From assembly GCF_028369105.1 (NCBI RefSeq), contig NZ_JAQNDO010000001.1:13052501-13116500 (forward strand): 64,000 nt of DNA. The letters are read 5' to 3'. The notes below the pieces were generated by a model. The model was given only the letters and a program-made list of their open reading frames with translations. It ran no database searches and had not been told where the DNA came from. This DNA is from Polyangium mundeleinium. Its GTDB lineage: Bacteria > Myxococcota_A > Polyangia > Polyangiales > Polyangiaceae. Every line of letters starts with the position of its first letter. Within the stretch, counting starts at the first letter, position 1. Shown here piece after piece: positions 35,318 through 44,119 of the stretch. A program made the translations under genes and the position numbers.

Positions 35318-38157
35318 GGCTCGATCTCCTCCCACGCCAGATATCCTTCGTTCTTGCGCCGCGCCACGTAGGCCCGTCCCGGCTCGGCGCGCACCGTGTG
35401 CTTCGTGCCCGTCTCGCCGACGACGGCGAGCCCGATCGGCGCGGTCCCCTCGACCACGTGCACCTCCACCGCGCCCGGCAGCACGTGCACCCGCAGCGAG
35501 CGGCCGCGGAGCTGCATCGGCAAGGACACGCGCCGCATGCCTGGCAGGAGCGTCGGCTCGACGATCAGCGTCTCCGGATCCTCGGGCGTGGTCCGCAGGC
35601 CCGCCACGCCGAAGGCGACGGCTTGCCACAGGCTCCCGAGCCCTGCTGCGTGTACGCCGCCTGCGGCGTTGCCCATGTTGTTGCCGAGATCGATCGACGC
35701 CGTCTGTTCGAGGTACCGCGTGGCCGTCGCGAGCAGCCCGAGCCGCGCCGCCACGAGCGCGTGGATCCCCGGCGAGAGCGAGCTGCCGTGCGCGGTGCGG
35801 GGCTCGTAATAGAGAAAGTTCTTCCGCCGCGCATCGGGCGAGAACTCGTCCCACAGGAGCGCGAGGAGCTGCACGACGTCTGCTTGCTTCACGACCTGCG
35901 AGTTCCGCGTCCGCTCCCGCCCGAGCAGCATGTCGATCGGCACCGTGCGCGGCGAGTACGCGGCCACGTCCACGTATTCGAGATCGAAAAAGCCCTTGTG
36001 TTGTTCGATCAGCCCCGTGCGTGGATCCTCGCCGAGGTACATCCGCGCTGCGGTCTCCTCCCAGCGCGTGATCTCCTCCGGCGTGACCCCGAGTGCCGCC
36101 GCCTTCGCGCGCCCGACGCCTCGCGCGATCGCCACGGCGTACCGCAGGTTCTGCCGCGCCATCCAGTTCGTGAACGCGTTGTCGTCCACGCTCTCGTGGT
36201 ACTCGTCGGGCCCGATCACCCGGTCGATGTGGAACTTGCCGTCGGCCTTGATGGAGCCGCGGCTCACCCATAAGCGCGCCGTTTCAACGAGAATCTCCGC
36301 GCCCTCCTCGCGCAAAATCCGCTCGTCGTCTGTGCTCTGCGCATAGGCCCAGATCGCGTAGGCCACGTCGGCGCTGATGTGGTGCTCCTCCAGCCCCGAC
36401 AGGATCGGCACGATCTCGCCGACGGGGCTCCGCACGAACTCCGGCGTCGTCTCGTCCCCCGTGTCCGCCGACTCCCACGCGTAGAGCGCGCCCTCGTAGC
36501 CGAGCTTCTTCGCCTTGCGCCGCGCCCCGTCGAGCGTGAGGTGCCGGTAGAGCAGGAGCGTCCGCGCCGCCTCGGGCCACGTGTGCGCGTAGAACGGCAC
36601 CATGAAGATCTCCGTGTCCCAGAAGACGTGGCCGCGGTACGCCTCGCCCGAGAGCGCGCGCGCGCCGATCGAGCAGCGCGGATCGTACGGCTGCACCGTC
36701 GCGATCAGGTGGTAGAGCGCGAACCGGAGCGCCCGCTCGATCCACGGCATGCCGTCGATCTCCACGTCCGACTGCCTCCACCGCGTCTGCCACGCCGCCA
36801 CGTGATCCCCCAGCAACGCGTCGAACGACGTCGCCGCCGCTTCCCGTTCGAGCAGCTCGACCCGCTGCACCGGCGCCGTTCCGTCACGAGACGTGAACAG
36901 ACCGACCACACGATGGAGCACGCTCGGCTCGCCGAGCCGGACGTGCAGCGTGCACCGCTCCATCGCCGACACCGGCCCGATCTCCCGCTCGCAGCGCATC
37001 TCCAGCGATCCCGGATCGGCCGCCGTCGTGCGTGATGCGAGCGCGAGCGCGAGCCCCCCGTGCGTCTTGCCCACGAGGATCGGCCCCACGAGCCCGTGGC
37101 GCGGCACGAACCCGGCCCAGTGCGACGAGCCGCTCCCGCTCTTCACGTCGCCCGACAGCACCGCGTCGACGACCACCGTGCCCGAGAAATTCTGGGGCGT
37201 GATCTCCACCGCCTCCAAGAGCACGTGCCGGTTCGCGAGCGACGCGAGGTGCGCCGTCCGGATCCGCGTCGCGTGCCCGCCCGGCCCCGTCCCGAGCCCT
37301 TCGCGCAGCAAGAGCCCGCGCCGTAGATCGAGCGTCCGGTGGTGCCGCTCCATCGCCGTCGTCTCCACCGCGAACGGCTCGCCCTCCACCGTGAACCGCA
37401 GCCGCCCCCAGTCCGGCGCGATGACGAGTTCCGGCACCGGCGATACGTCCGACGACGGCTCGAACGCGCCCGCGAGGAACGTCGCCGGCCGCGACACGCT
37501 GCTGCCCTCCGGGATCGACCCGCGCACCCCGAGGTAGCCGTTCGCGATCGTCAGGAGCGACTCGATCTCGTGCTCCCGCGCCACGTCGAAGCCGCTCTCC
37601 ACCACCACCCACGCCGGGTCTCGTGGCGGCGCGAACGGCCCCATCTGCGCTTCCAGCGCGAGCTGCTGCTCCAGGATGTCCGCGAGCCCGGCGGGCCCGA
37701 ACGCCTCGCCCACGACGAGCACGTCCTCGGACTCGATCCCGAACGGCCGCGCGAGCTCGCCCATCATGAACGAAAGCACGTCCTCGTGGTCCGCCGTGGG
37801 GGCGATCTCGACGGGCCTGCCGCGGTGGTCGAACCCGAACACGTGCTCGCCGCCGTCTGCCGCGGCGTACAGCCTTTTTCTCGGCTCTTCCGCGATCGCC
37901 GCCTCGATCGCCGGCAAGAGCGCGCCGAGGCTCGCTTCCGTCACGATCACCACCCGCGCGCCTCGTTCGAGCAGCGCTTCGACGAGGCCGAGCGCCCGCG
38001 TCGACTCGGGCGCTTGTGCCGATGCGCCTCGCGGGTCCCAGGTAAGCACGAACAGCCGAAAGAGGTGATCGAGCTCGGGCAGGGCGGACGTCGTGACGAA
38101 CCCGGACGAGCGACCGGGCGTAGGCTCTCGGATCTCGGCAGCAGCGGTGGACGTCAT
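35314..38157 (-). CDS. GH65 disaccharide phosphorylase with N-terminal HAD-like domain
   Basis: 947 residues. Residues about 20-180 look like a HAD-superfamily fold (LVEALLERGARVVIVTEA; EDVLVVGEAFG), but the usual DxDGT start reads LTWDPRG, so catalysis there is doubtful. The rest is a GH65 enzyme: YLGVRGSIPEG and GHVFWDTEIFMVPFYAHTWP, the general acid Glu in GPDEYHESVDDNAFTN, VVKQADVVQLL, and the phosphate-binding segment HGSSLSPGIH. It should phosphorolyse an alpha-linked disaccharide such as maltose, trehalose or kojibiose; which one is open. It overlaps the USP gene by 4 nt, tying reserve-sugar use to stress. Confidence 0.85.
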   Translation of the reverse strand: MTSTAAAEIREPTPGRSSGFVTTSALPELDHLFRLFVLTWDPRGASAQAPESTRALGLVEALLERGARVVIVTEASLGALLPAIEAAIAEEPRKRLYAAADGGEHVFGFDHRGRPVEIAPTADHEDVLSFMMGELARPFGIESEDVLVVGEAFGPAGLADILEQQLALEAQMGPFAPPRDPAWVVVESGFDVAREHEIESLLTIANGYLGVRGSIPEGSSVSRPATFLAGAFEPSSDVSPVPELVIAPDWGRLRFTVEGEPFAVETTAMERHHRTLDLRRGLLLREGLGTGPGGHATRIRTAHLASLANRHVLLEAVEITPQNFSGTVVVDAVLSGDVKSGSGSSHWAGFVPRHGLVGPILVGKTHGGLALALASRTTAADPGSLEMRCEREIGPVSAMERCTLHVRLGEPSVLHRVVGLFTSRDGTAPVQRVELLEREAAATSFDALLGDHVAAWQTRWRQSDVEIDGMPWIERALRFALYHLIATVQPYDPRCSIGARALSGEAYRGHVFWDTEIFMVPFYAHTWPEAARTLLLYRHLTLDGARRKAKKLGYEGALYAWESADTGDETTPEFVRSPVGEIVPILSGLEEHHISADVAYAIWAYAQSTDDERILREEGAEILVETARLWVSRGSIKADGKFHIDRVIGPDEYHESVDDNAFTNWMARQNLRYAVAIARGVGRAKAAALGVTPEEITRWEETAARMYLGEDPRTGLIEQHKGFFDLEYVDVAAYSPRTVPIDMLLGRERTRNSQVVKQADVVQLLALLWDEFSPDARRKNFLYYEPRTAHGSSLSPGIHALVAARLGLLATATRYLEQTASIDLGNNMGNAAGGVHAAGLGSLWQAVAFGVAGLRTTPEDPETLIVEPTLLPGMRRVSLPMQLRGRSLRVHVLPGAVEVHVVEGTAPIGLAVVGETGTKHTVRAEPGRAYVARRKNEGYLAWEEIEP

Positions 38158-38287
38158 GGGCCTCGTCCGTCGAGCGAGGACCGTGCCGCCTCCGCGCCCC
38201 CGGCGTATCGTCCGAATCCGTGCAGCTCCGTGGCATTTGCATCCCCTGCGCACGGAGCGCGAAACGGCCGGACGTGCGGGACGCCGC

Positions 38288-38701
38288 TCAGGCGGCCAGC
38301 CGCGAAAGCTCGTCGAGCAGCTTTTCGAGATCGAACGGCTTGCGGATCATCGCGCGCACCCGGCGGACGGGCACGTCGAGCCGTGACTCGTTCATCGCGG
38401 AGAGCACCATCACGGGGACGTCGATTCCTGCGCGATCGAGCGCGGCGAGGAACGCGTCGCCTTTCATCTCGGGCATCAAGTAATCGAGGAGAATCACATC
38501 GGGCCGGGCGCCTGCTTCCAGCCGCGCGAGCGCCACGCTCGCCACGGTGTGGGCTTCTACGTCGTAGCCTTCTTCCCGCAGCAGATCGGAAAGCGCTTCG
38601 ACCAAGGCATCATCGTCATCCACGATGAAAACCGAGGGCCCGGATTTCTTGTCGCAGGGGCTACCGGGTGGCGCGGCCGGCACGTTCGGGCTCGGGCTCA
38701 T
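38288..38701 (-). CDS. Single-domain response regulator (CheY-like)
   Basis: 137 residues: a receiver domain only. Acidic pocket SVFIVDDDDALV, phosphoacceptor Asp in VILLDYLMPEMKGD, the Ser/Thr switch in VMVLSAMNES and the conserved Lys in IRKPFD are all present, so it should be phosphorylatable. An approximately 20-residue disordered N-terminal extension precedes the domain. It has no output domain and no kinase nearby; it lies 130 nt upstream of the GH65-USP operon on the same strand. Confidence 0.85.
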   Translation of the reverse strand: MSPSPNVPAAPPGSPCDKKSGPSVFIVDDDDALVEALSDLLREEGYDVEAHTVASVALARLEAGARPDVILLDYLMPEMKGDAFLAALDRAGIDVPVMVLSAMNESRLDVPVRRVRAMIRKPFDLEKLLDELSRLAA

Positions 38702-38940
38702 GGGCCCCTTCCATCGAGCAGGTTCCCCGCGTCGTCGAGCCTCCGGACCCCTTGCCGCCGCTGGCCGATCGATTCATACGTTGTGAACGGCCGGCTCGAC
38801 TTTGTGAGCTTGTTTGTCCAGGCGGAAATCGAGTGGGGGTAGGGACTTTCCGTAGGGCGTGTTCCGCGTGCGCCCGACCACAGCCGCACTTGACGCGCGA
38901 GTCAGGCTGAGGCCCAATTCGATGAAGGGCGGTCCTTGTC

Positions 38941-39600
38941 ATGTCGGACACGAATAACAGCATCCGCGTTTACCTCATCGATGATCACCCCGTGTTGCGG
39001 GAGGGTTTTGCCAAAGCGCTGGAGGCAGAGCCGGGGATGACCGTCGTCGGGCAAGCGGGCACGGCGGCCGATGCGCTGCGGGAAGTGCAGTCGATCAAGC
39101 CTGAAGTCGTGCTGGTCGACTTGAACATTCCCGATCGCGACGGCATCGAGCTCCTCGCGGCTCTTCGCGTCCAGGTGCCCTCTGCGAAGCTGCTCGTGCT
39201 GAGCTGCTACGACGACGAATTCCGCGTCGCCGAGGCGCTGCGCGCGGGGGCGCAGGGCTACCTCGTCAAGACGAGCGAGCTCGCTGAAGTCATCGATGGC
39301 ATTCGACGCATCGCGAGCGGCGGCGCGCCGCTGAGCCAGCGCATCGCGGGCGCTGTCGTCCGTGCGATGCGCAAACCTGCGCCCGAAGGCACGGGCGGCC
39401 TCGACGCGCTCACGCCGCGCGAGCGCCAGGTCTTGCGCCTCCTCGCGGCGGGCATCTCCACCCGCGAGACGGCCGCGCGGCTCACGATCAGCCCGAAGAC
39501 CGTCGAGACCCACCGCGTGCGGATCTACGCGAAGCTCGGCTGTAAGAGCGCCGTCGAGCTCACGCGCATCGCGGTCCGCACCGGCCTCATCGAGGCCTAG
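38941..39600 (+). CDS. NarL/LuxR-type response regulator
   Basis: 219 residues. Receiver: VYLIDDHPVLREG acidic pocket, phospho-Asp in VVLVDLNIPDRDG, switch Ser in LLVLSCYDD, Lys in GYLVKTSE. Output: a LuxR helix-turn-helix (LTPRERQVLRLLAAGISTRE followed by LTISPKTVETHRVRIYAKLG). A transcription factor whose histidine kinase is not in the window. It is divergent from the CheY-like gene; the 239-nt gap holds TTGACG (38890-38895), a possible -35 element. Confidence 0.9.
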   Translation: MSDTNNSIRVYLIDDHPVLREGFAKALEAEPGMTVVGQAGTAADALREVQSIKPEVVLVDLNIPDRDGIELLAALRVQVPSAKLLVLSCYDDEFRVAEALRAGAQGYLVKTSELAEVIDGIRRIASGGAPLSQRIAGAVVRAMRKPAPEGTGGLDALTPRERQVLRLLAAGISTRETAARLTISPKTVETHRVRIYAKLGCKSAVELTRIAVRTGLIEA

Positions 39601-39672
39601 CGCCTCGCTCCGCGGGCCCGACCTCCGGGCCCGATCCATCGGAAAAACCGAACGATCCCCTCGAAGCTTCGA

Positions 39673-40161
39673 TCATGTGTCGCCGTCACGCGGCGCACCA
39701 GATCGTTTGTGCTGCAACAAAAGATCGATCCGAACTCCATCGATCGTGAGGCCCTCGATCGCGCAGTTCGTGATCGTCACGCCGGCGAGGCTCACGTCGT
39801 CGAGCGACGACCCTTCAAACGAAGCGTTGTGAATCTTCGCCTTCGCGAAGGTCACGTCGTCGAACGTCGCGGACTCGAACGACACGTTCTTCACGCTCGC
39901 CCGCGCAAAGCTCGCGTCGTCGAGCCTCGTGTCCTCGAACGACGCGTTGTGGATCGTCGCCTTGGAAAAACTCACGTCTTCGAACGACGCGCCTTCGAAC
40001 GACGTGTCGCGCACCTTCGCGTCGGCCATCGTGACGTCGTCGAGTTCGATTTTTTCGAAGGACGCGTTCGAAACCTTCGTCGGCAACGTCGGTGTGTTTC
40101 CGGACTTGGCTCCGGTCGTCTTCGCAGGGCCGGTGGGCTTCGATCGCGCCTTCTTCTTCAT
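39673..40161 (-). CDS. Pentapeptide-repeat protein
   Basis: 162 residues. After a Lys-rich N-terminus of about 30 residues, nearly six units of 20 residues follow from about residue 32. Each is four pentapeptides of the type NASFE-xxxLD-DVxFA-KAxIH, with the central Phe or Leu every fifth residue. This should fold as a right-handed quadrilateral beta-helix about six coils long. Some relatives mimic DNA and shield gyrase, but no such role is shown here. The basic tail could bind nucleic acid or the membrane. Confidence 0.85.
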   Translation of the reverse strand: MKKKARSKPTGPAKTTGAKSGNTPTLPTKVSNASFEKIELDDVTMADAKVRDTSFEGASFEDVSFSKATIHNASFEDTRLDDASFARASVKNVSFESATFDDVTFAKAKIHNASFEGSSLDDVSLAGVTITNCAIEGLTIDGVRIDLLLQHKRSGAPRDGDT

Positions 40162-40223
40162 GCGTACATGCTACCCCTCATCGCCGACTCCGGCTTCCCC
40201 CGTACGGCCACATCCAGGACGCC

Positions 40224-41060
40224 ATGCACGAGCCCGTCACGCTTCCCCATCACGCCATCGTCACCGCGCCCGGAGCCTCGCCTTCGCGCTGCATGCTCGT
40301 GCTGCACGGGATCTTCGGCTCCGGCGGCAACTTCCGGACGTTCACCCGCGCGCTCGTGACGGCCTGCCCCGATTGGGCCTTCGTGCTCGTCGACCTGCGC
40401 GCGCACGGCCTCTCCACGTCACTCCCGCCGCCCCACACGCTCGGGGCCGCGGCGGACGATCTCGTTCGGCTTGGCGCCGCGCTCCCGTTCGACGTGCGTG
40501 GCGTGATCGGCCACTCCTTCGGCGGCAAGGTCGCGCTCGCGTACGCCGATCGCAGGCGTGGCGAGCTCGACCAGCTTTGGGTCCTCGACTCGACGCCGAG
40601 CGCGCGTCCTTCGGGCATGGACCGTGTCGGCGCGGCGAAGATCCTCGCCATGCTCGAATCCTTCCCCGCCGAGCTTCCGTCCCGCGAGCGATTCCTCGAG
40701 CTCGTCACCTCGCACGGTGTCTCGCGCGCCGAGGCCGACTGGCTCGCGATGAACGTCCGCCGCGAAGGCGACGCCTTCCGCTTCCGCCTCGACCTCGCCG
40801 CGATCCGCGACCTGCTCGCCGACTACTTCGCCCAGGACCTCTGGCCGGTCGTCGAGCGGCCCGACGGCCGTCGGCGCACTGGCTTCGTCATCGGCGGCCG
40901 TTCCGACACGGTCAGCGCCGACGATCGGGCGCGCCTCGCCTCGCTCGCTGCCAAGGACCCGACGCTCAGCGTCCACGTCCTCCCGAACGCCGGTCACTGG
41001 GTGCACGTCGACGACCCTGAGGGCCTCCTTCGCATCCTCGGCGCGGCCCTCGGCGGCTGA
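40224..41060 (+). CDS. Alpha/beta hydrolase
   Basis: 278 residues from the ATG at 40224. Motifs: LVLHGIFGSGGNFRTF (oxyanion), DLRAHGLST, nucleophile GHSFGG, the acid in GGRSDTVS and the catalytic His in NAGHWVHVDDPEG. This arrangement resembles YbfF/ABHD11-type esterases. The substrate is unknown. The next gene, exonuclease III, starts 42 nt downstream on the same strand. Confidence 0.87.
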   Translation: MHEPVTLPHHAIVTAPGASPSRCMLVLHGIFGSGGNFRTFTRALVTACPDWAFVLVDLRAHGLSTSLPPPHTLGAAADDLVRLGAALPFDVRGVIGHSFGGKVALAYADRRRGELDQLWVLDSTPSARPSGMDRVGAAKILAMLESFPAELPSRERFLELVTSHGVSRAEADWLAMNVRREGDAFRFRLDLAAIRDLLADYFAQDLWPVVERPDGRRRTGFVIGGRSDTVSADDRARLASLAAKDPTLSVHVLPNAGHWVHVDDPEGLLRILGAALGG

Positions 41061-41102
41061 GGACTTTGCGCGAGGGTTTTTCCGGGCTACGGAGGGGAGG
41101 CC

Positions 41103-41888
41103 ATGCGAATTGCCTCCTGGAACGTGAACTCGATCCGCGCCCGCCTCGAACATCTCCGCACCTTCCTCGGCAGTGCGAGCCCGGACGTCCTCTGCATGCA
41201 GGAGACCAAGGTCGAGGACGACAAATTCCCCGAGGAGGCCCTCGGCGACGCGGGCTATCGCGTCGTCCATTTCGGCCAGAAGACCTACAACGGCGTCGCC
41301 ATCGCCGCGCGCTACGGCCTTGGCATCGAGGACGTGAAGAAGAACCTCGACGGCGACGAGGACGACGCCCCGCGCAGGCTCCTCGCCGCCACGATCGAGG
41401 GCGTCCGTATCGTCAACGTCTACGTGCCCAATGGCCAGGCCGTCGGCACCAAGCCTTTCGCCTACAAGCTCGCCTGGTTCGAGCGGCTCGGGCTCGACCT
41501 CGCCACGCACCACAAGCCCGACGAGCCCTTACTCGTTTGCGGCGACTTCAACGTTGCGCCGACGAACCTCGACGTCCACGAGCCCAAGCGCTGGGAGGGG
41601 CAGGTTCTCTGCCACCCGGACGAGCGCGCCGCTCTCGGGCGCCTGCTCTCCTGGGGCCTCGTCGACGCCCTGCGCGAGCGCCACCCCGAGGAGAAGGTCT
41701 ACTCCTGGTGGGACTACCGCATGGGCGCTTACCGCAAGAACCATGGCTTGCGCATCGATCTCGCCCTCGTCACGCCGCCGCTCCTCGCGCGCACGAAGGA
41801 CGTGTGGGTCGACCGCAGCGTCCGTGAGCTCGAACGACCCAGCGACCACGCCCCCGTCCTGATCGACATCGGCGAAAGTCAAGCCTGA
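41103..41888 (+). CDS. xth: Exodeoxyribonuclease III (AP endonuclease)
   Basis: 261 residues. Mg-dependent EEP-family nuclease that cuts 5' of abasic sites in base-excision repair. Diagnostic motifs in order: IASWNVNSIRARL, CMQETKV (metal Glu), YVPNGQ, GDFNVAP (Asp, Asn), YSWWDYR and the terminal SDHAPV (catalytic His). The length matches the family. A GGAGG is present 6 nt before the ATG. Confidence 0.93.
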   Translation: MRIASWNVNSIRARLEHLRTFLGSASPDVLCMQETKVEDDKFPEEALGDAGYRVVHFGQKTYNGVAIAARYGLGIEDVKKNLDGDEDDAPRRLLAATIEGVRIVNVYVPNGQAVGTKPFAYKLAWFERLGLDLATHHKPDEPLLVCGDFNVAPTNLDVHEPKRWEGQVLCHPDERAALGRLLSWGLVDALRERHPEEKVYSWWDYRMGAYRKNHGLRIDLALVTPPLLARTKDVWVDRSVRELERPSDHAPVLIDIGESQA

Positions 41889-41890
41889 CT

Positions 41891-41956
41891 TCGGACAATC
41901 CCTGTCCGATCGGCCAAGAAACGACCGCCCTCAGATCGGACATAACCCGTCCGATC
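41891..41956. promoter_or_regulatory. Two identical palindromic operators, 45 bp apart
   Basis: TCGGAC-N7-GTCCGA occurs twice, at 41891-41909 (with an extra A/T pair) and at 41934-41956 (flanked to GATCGGAC/GTCCGATC). The centres are 45 bp apart, and both lie upstream of the gene at 42008. The lack of any T tract argues against terminators; a dimeric repressor or activator site is more likely. Confidence 0.5.
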
Positions 41957-42007
41957 TGCCTCCATTTCGCCTCCGATCGAACCGCTCGATTTGCTAGTTT
42001 TCTCCGC

Positions 42008-42448
42008 GTGATGCGGCTCAACCTGGATGGTTATTCGCTCGACCTTCCCCCCGAATGGTCGGGTCTCGAAGACGTGACCTATTCCGATCCGAGCACCCTG
42101 CCTCCGGTCGCGCTCGCGGCTGAAGGAGGCACGGGCCGGCTCATGGTGGCCGAGATGCTCTTCGACGACGACGACGAGCAACCCGGCGGCGAGCCCGAAG
42201 AGCTCGAAGCCCTCGCGCGCGCCTGGGGCAAACGCCGCAGGCTCGAACCCCTGGAGATGGGCACCCACGAGCGGCCCGACGGCGTCGTCGCCACGGCCAC
42301 CTACCTCGTGCGCGGCTGCTTCGTGCAGATCTGGTTCCTCTCGAACGGCGACCGCGTCGTGCAGGCGAGCTACGTCTGCCCCTGGGACGAACGTGACAAC
42401 GAGGAGGCCGATCGCGAGGCGATCGTGCGCTCACTCCGCTGGTCGTGA
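42008..42448 (+). CDS. Hypothetical protein, 145-146 aa
   Basis: The start is GTG 42008 or the adjacent ATG 42011. The sequence LDGYSLDLPPEWSGLEDVTYSDP, with AYLVRGCFVQIWFLSNGDRVVQASY later, resembles the single-domain DUF1795/PsbP-like fold, a relation I infer only from pattern. It has no signal peptide. It ends 4 nt before the stop of the convergent MepA-like gene. A pair of palindromes precedes it. Confidence 0.6.
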   Translation: MMRLNLDGYSLDLPPEWSGLEDVTYSDPSTLPPVALAAEGGTGRLMVAEMLFDDDDEQPGGEPEELEALARAWGKRRRLEPLEMGTHERPDGVVATATYLVRGCFVQIWFLSNGDRVVQASYVCPWDERDNEEADREAIVRSLRWS

Positions 42449-42452
42449 AGCG

Positions 42453-43463
42453 TTAGCGGTCCGACGCGCCGCCCTCGTCCTTGTCGGCCTTCGTGGCCAC
42501 GGGCGGGGGCGGCGCCGCTTCCTTGGCTTCTTTCCCTTCCTTCGCTTCGCCCGCCTCTTCCTTCGGCGCCGCTTCCTTCGGCGCCGCTTCCCCCTTCGCG
42601 TCCTTGCTCGCCGCGCCCGCCGCGCTCGCCGCGTTCCCTCCGCCGCGCAGATACGAATCCTCCACGCATGTCGGCCGCATCCTCTCGGGACAAGCGATCC
42701 GCACGTGGAAATGATCGTCGTGCACGTCCGCGTCCGCGGGGCTCATCAGCGCCGCCGCTGCCTTCGTGTAGAGGTCCTTCGGCACGTTCTTCTTGGCCGC
42801 ATACTTGAGCAGCCGCGTGCGCAGCCCTGCCGACACGAACAGGTACCGCACGTCGGTCTTCGTGTCGGTGAGCAGTGCCTCGACGAACGCCCAGTTTCGC
42901 TCGTCGTCGAAGCGCACGACCTCGCCGCCGCGGGCGCGCCCGTCGCTGCCGAAGGCCACGAACCGGTGCGGGTTCACGTGTTTGCCCTTCTCGCTCACCA
43001 TGTAGAAGCCGACGTCCGCGTCGCGCCCCGACTGATGCGAGTTGTGCCCGAAGAGCGCCCCGCCACTCTTCGCCGACAGGTCCCCCACGTACAGCACCGA
43101 CCCCTTGTGCTTCCCGCTCACCTTGGCGGCTGCGCGACGGAGCACCCGCACGAGGTCGGGCAGCGCGTACGCGTGTGCGCCGCCGCGCACCTCGACCGAC
43201 TTGCTCGACGCGAGCTTCTCGCCCCCGTACAGCCTGCCCTTGTTCGGCGCCCCCGCCGACAGCGCGCCCTTCGGCTTCCGCTCCTTCTCTGCGCCCTTCT
43301 TCGGCTCGCCCTTGTCCTTTTTGCCCTTGCCCTTGTCCTTCTCCTTCGAGGGCTCGGACTTCGCCGCCTTGGCGCCGGGTGCGGCCTCGGAGACGCGCGG
43401 GCCTGTGGCGACGAGCGCGAGGCCGAGGAGGAGGGGCGCGGCGATCCGGGCGAGCAGGCGCAT
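42453..43463 (-). CDS. Penicillin-insensitive murein endopeptidase (MepA/M74-like)
   Basis: 336 residues. Signal peptide ending near SEAAP, then a Lys/Glu-rich spacer. The M74 domain has GHNSHQSGRDADVGFY (zinc-binding His and Asp) and DDHFHVRIACP (second zinc site). The C-terminal 70 residues are an Ala/Glu/Lys-rich tail. It should cleave D-Ala-meso-DAP cross-links in peptidoglycan in the periplasm. Confidence 0.87.
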   Translation of the reverse strand: MRLLARIAAPLLLGLALVATGPRVSEAAPGAKAAKSEPSKEKDKGKGKKDKGEPKKGAEKERKPKGALSAGAPNKGRLYGGEKLASSKSVEVRGGAHAYALPDLVRVLRRAAAKVSGKHKGSVLYVGDLSAKSGGALFGHNSHQSGRDADVGFYMVSEKGKHVNPHRFVAFGSDGRARGGEVVRFDDERNWAFVEALLTDTKTDVRYLFVSAGLRTRLLKYAAKKNVPKDLYTKAAAALMSPADADVHDDHFHVRIACPERMRPTCVEDSYLRGGGNAASAAGAASKDAKGEAAPKEAAPKEEAGEAKEGKEAKEAAPPPPVATKADKDEGGASDR

Positions 43464-43600
43464 GATGCCGCGGACGTTAGCGCGCTCGTGGCGCGCGGGG
43501 GAGGGGATGCGAGCGACCGATCGTGGGGTTTTGCGCGACCGACCTCCGCCGCATCGGGTTCATGATCTGGCCCACAAGAAAAAAGAATGCATTCAGGTGC

Positions 43601-43629
43601 TTGACATGGGTCATCGGTCCGGGTAGAAG
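43601..43629 (+). promoter_or_regulatory. Sigma-70 promoter of the tRNA-Arg gene
   Basis: TTGACA (43601-43606), an exact -35 consensus, is followed after 17 nt by TAGAAG (43624-43629). Predicted transcription start is near 43637, 27 nt before the mature tRNA. Confidence 0.72.
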
Positions 43630-43663
43630 CCTCGTCGCGTCCCACCCGAGGGCGGCGCAGGAT

Positions 43664-43737
<74 letters not shown>

Positions 43738-43803
43738 CCGGGTTCCGAGTCGACTCTACCCAGGGGAGCTCGGGAGGCCGTTGAAAATCGAAGCAGCAAA
43801 ACC

Positions 43804-43879
43804 GGGCCATTAGCTCAATTGGTAGAGCAGTGGACTCTTAATCCATTGGCTGAAGGTTCAAGTCCTTCATGGCCCACCA
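43804..43879 (+). tRNA. tRNA-Lys (anticodon CTT)
   Basis: Acceptor GGGCCAT/ATGGCCC, D arm GCTC...GAGC, anticodon stem GTGGA/TCCAT with loop CTCTTAA (anticodon CTT), T arm GAAGG-TTCAAGT-CCTTC, with CCA encoded at 43877-43879. It follows tRNA-Arg by 66 nt and is probably cotranscribed. It is the last core gene before the type VI cargo region. Confidence 0.93.
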
Positions 43880-43974
43880 ATGATCGCAGTGGAATCCAGT
43901 CGCCAGGGCAGGGCGGCTGGGACAGCCGGGACAACGGCTGGGACAGTCGAAGCAGCCTGACAGACAGGCAAAAG

Positions 43975-44007
43975 AAAGCCCGACGAACCGGATGGTCGTC
44001 GGGCTTT
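43975..44007 (+). terminator. Intrinsic terminator after the tRNA pair
   Basis: AAAGCCCGACGA (43975-43986) pairs perfectly with TCGTCGGGCTTT (43996-44007) around a 9-nt loop. The A/T ends give the usual short U run. A GGCTGGGACAG-type direct repeat lies just upstream (about 43916-43945). Confidence 0.8.
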
Positions 44008-44119
44008 CGGCTTTGGAGGAGACTCGTTCCCAAGTGGCGCGGACGGTGCGTCCTGCCGGTCACGACGACCACGCTGCGGATGCGTGACTGCGGGGTGTGA
44101 TCCCGGTACATTCCGTCCT

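Noticed and set aside
41891-41956. Intrinsic terminators after exonuclease III
   Set aside because: Neither palindrome is followed by a T tract, and the identical arms and spacing fit operators better.
43804-43879. tRNA-Lys as the attachment site of the element at 52-64 kb
   Set aside because: I could find no second copy of the tRNA 3' end near the integrase, and the T6SS cassette lies between.
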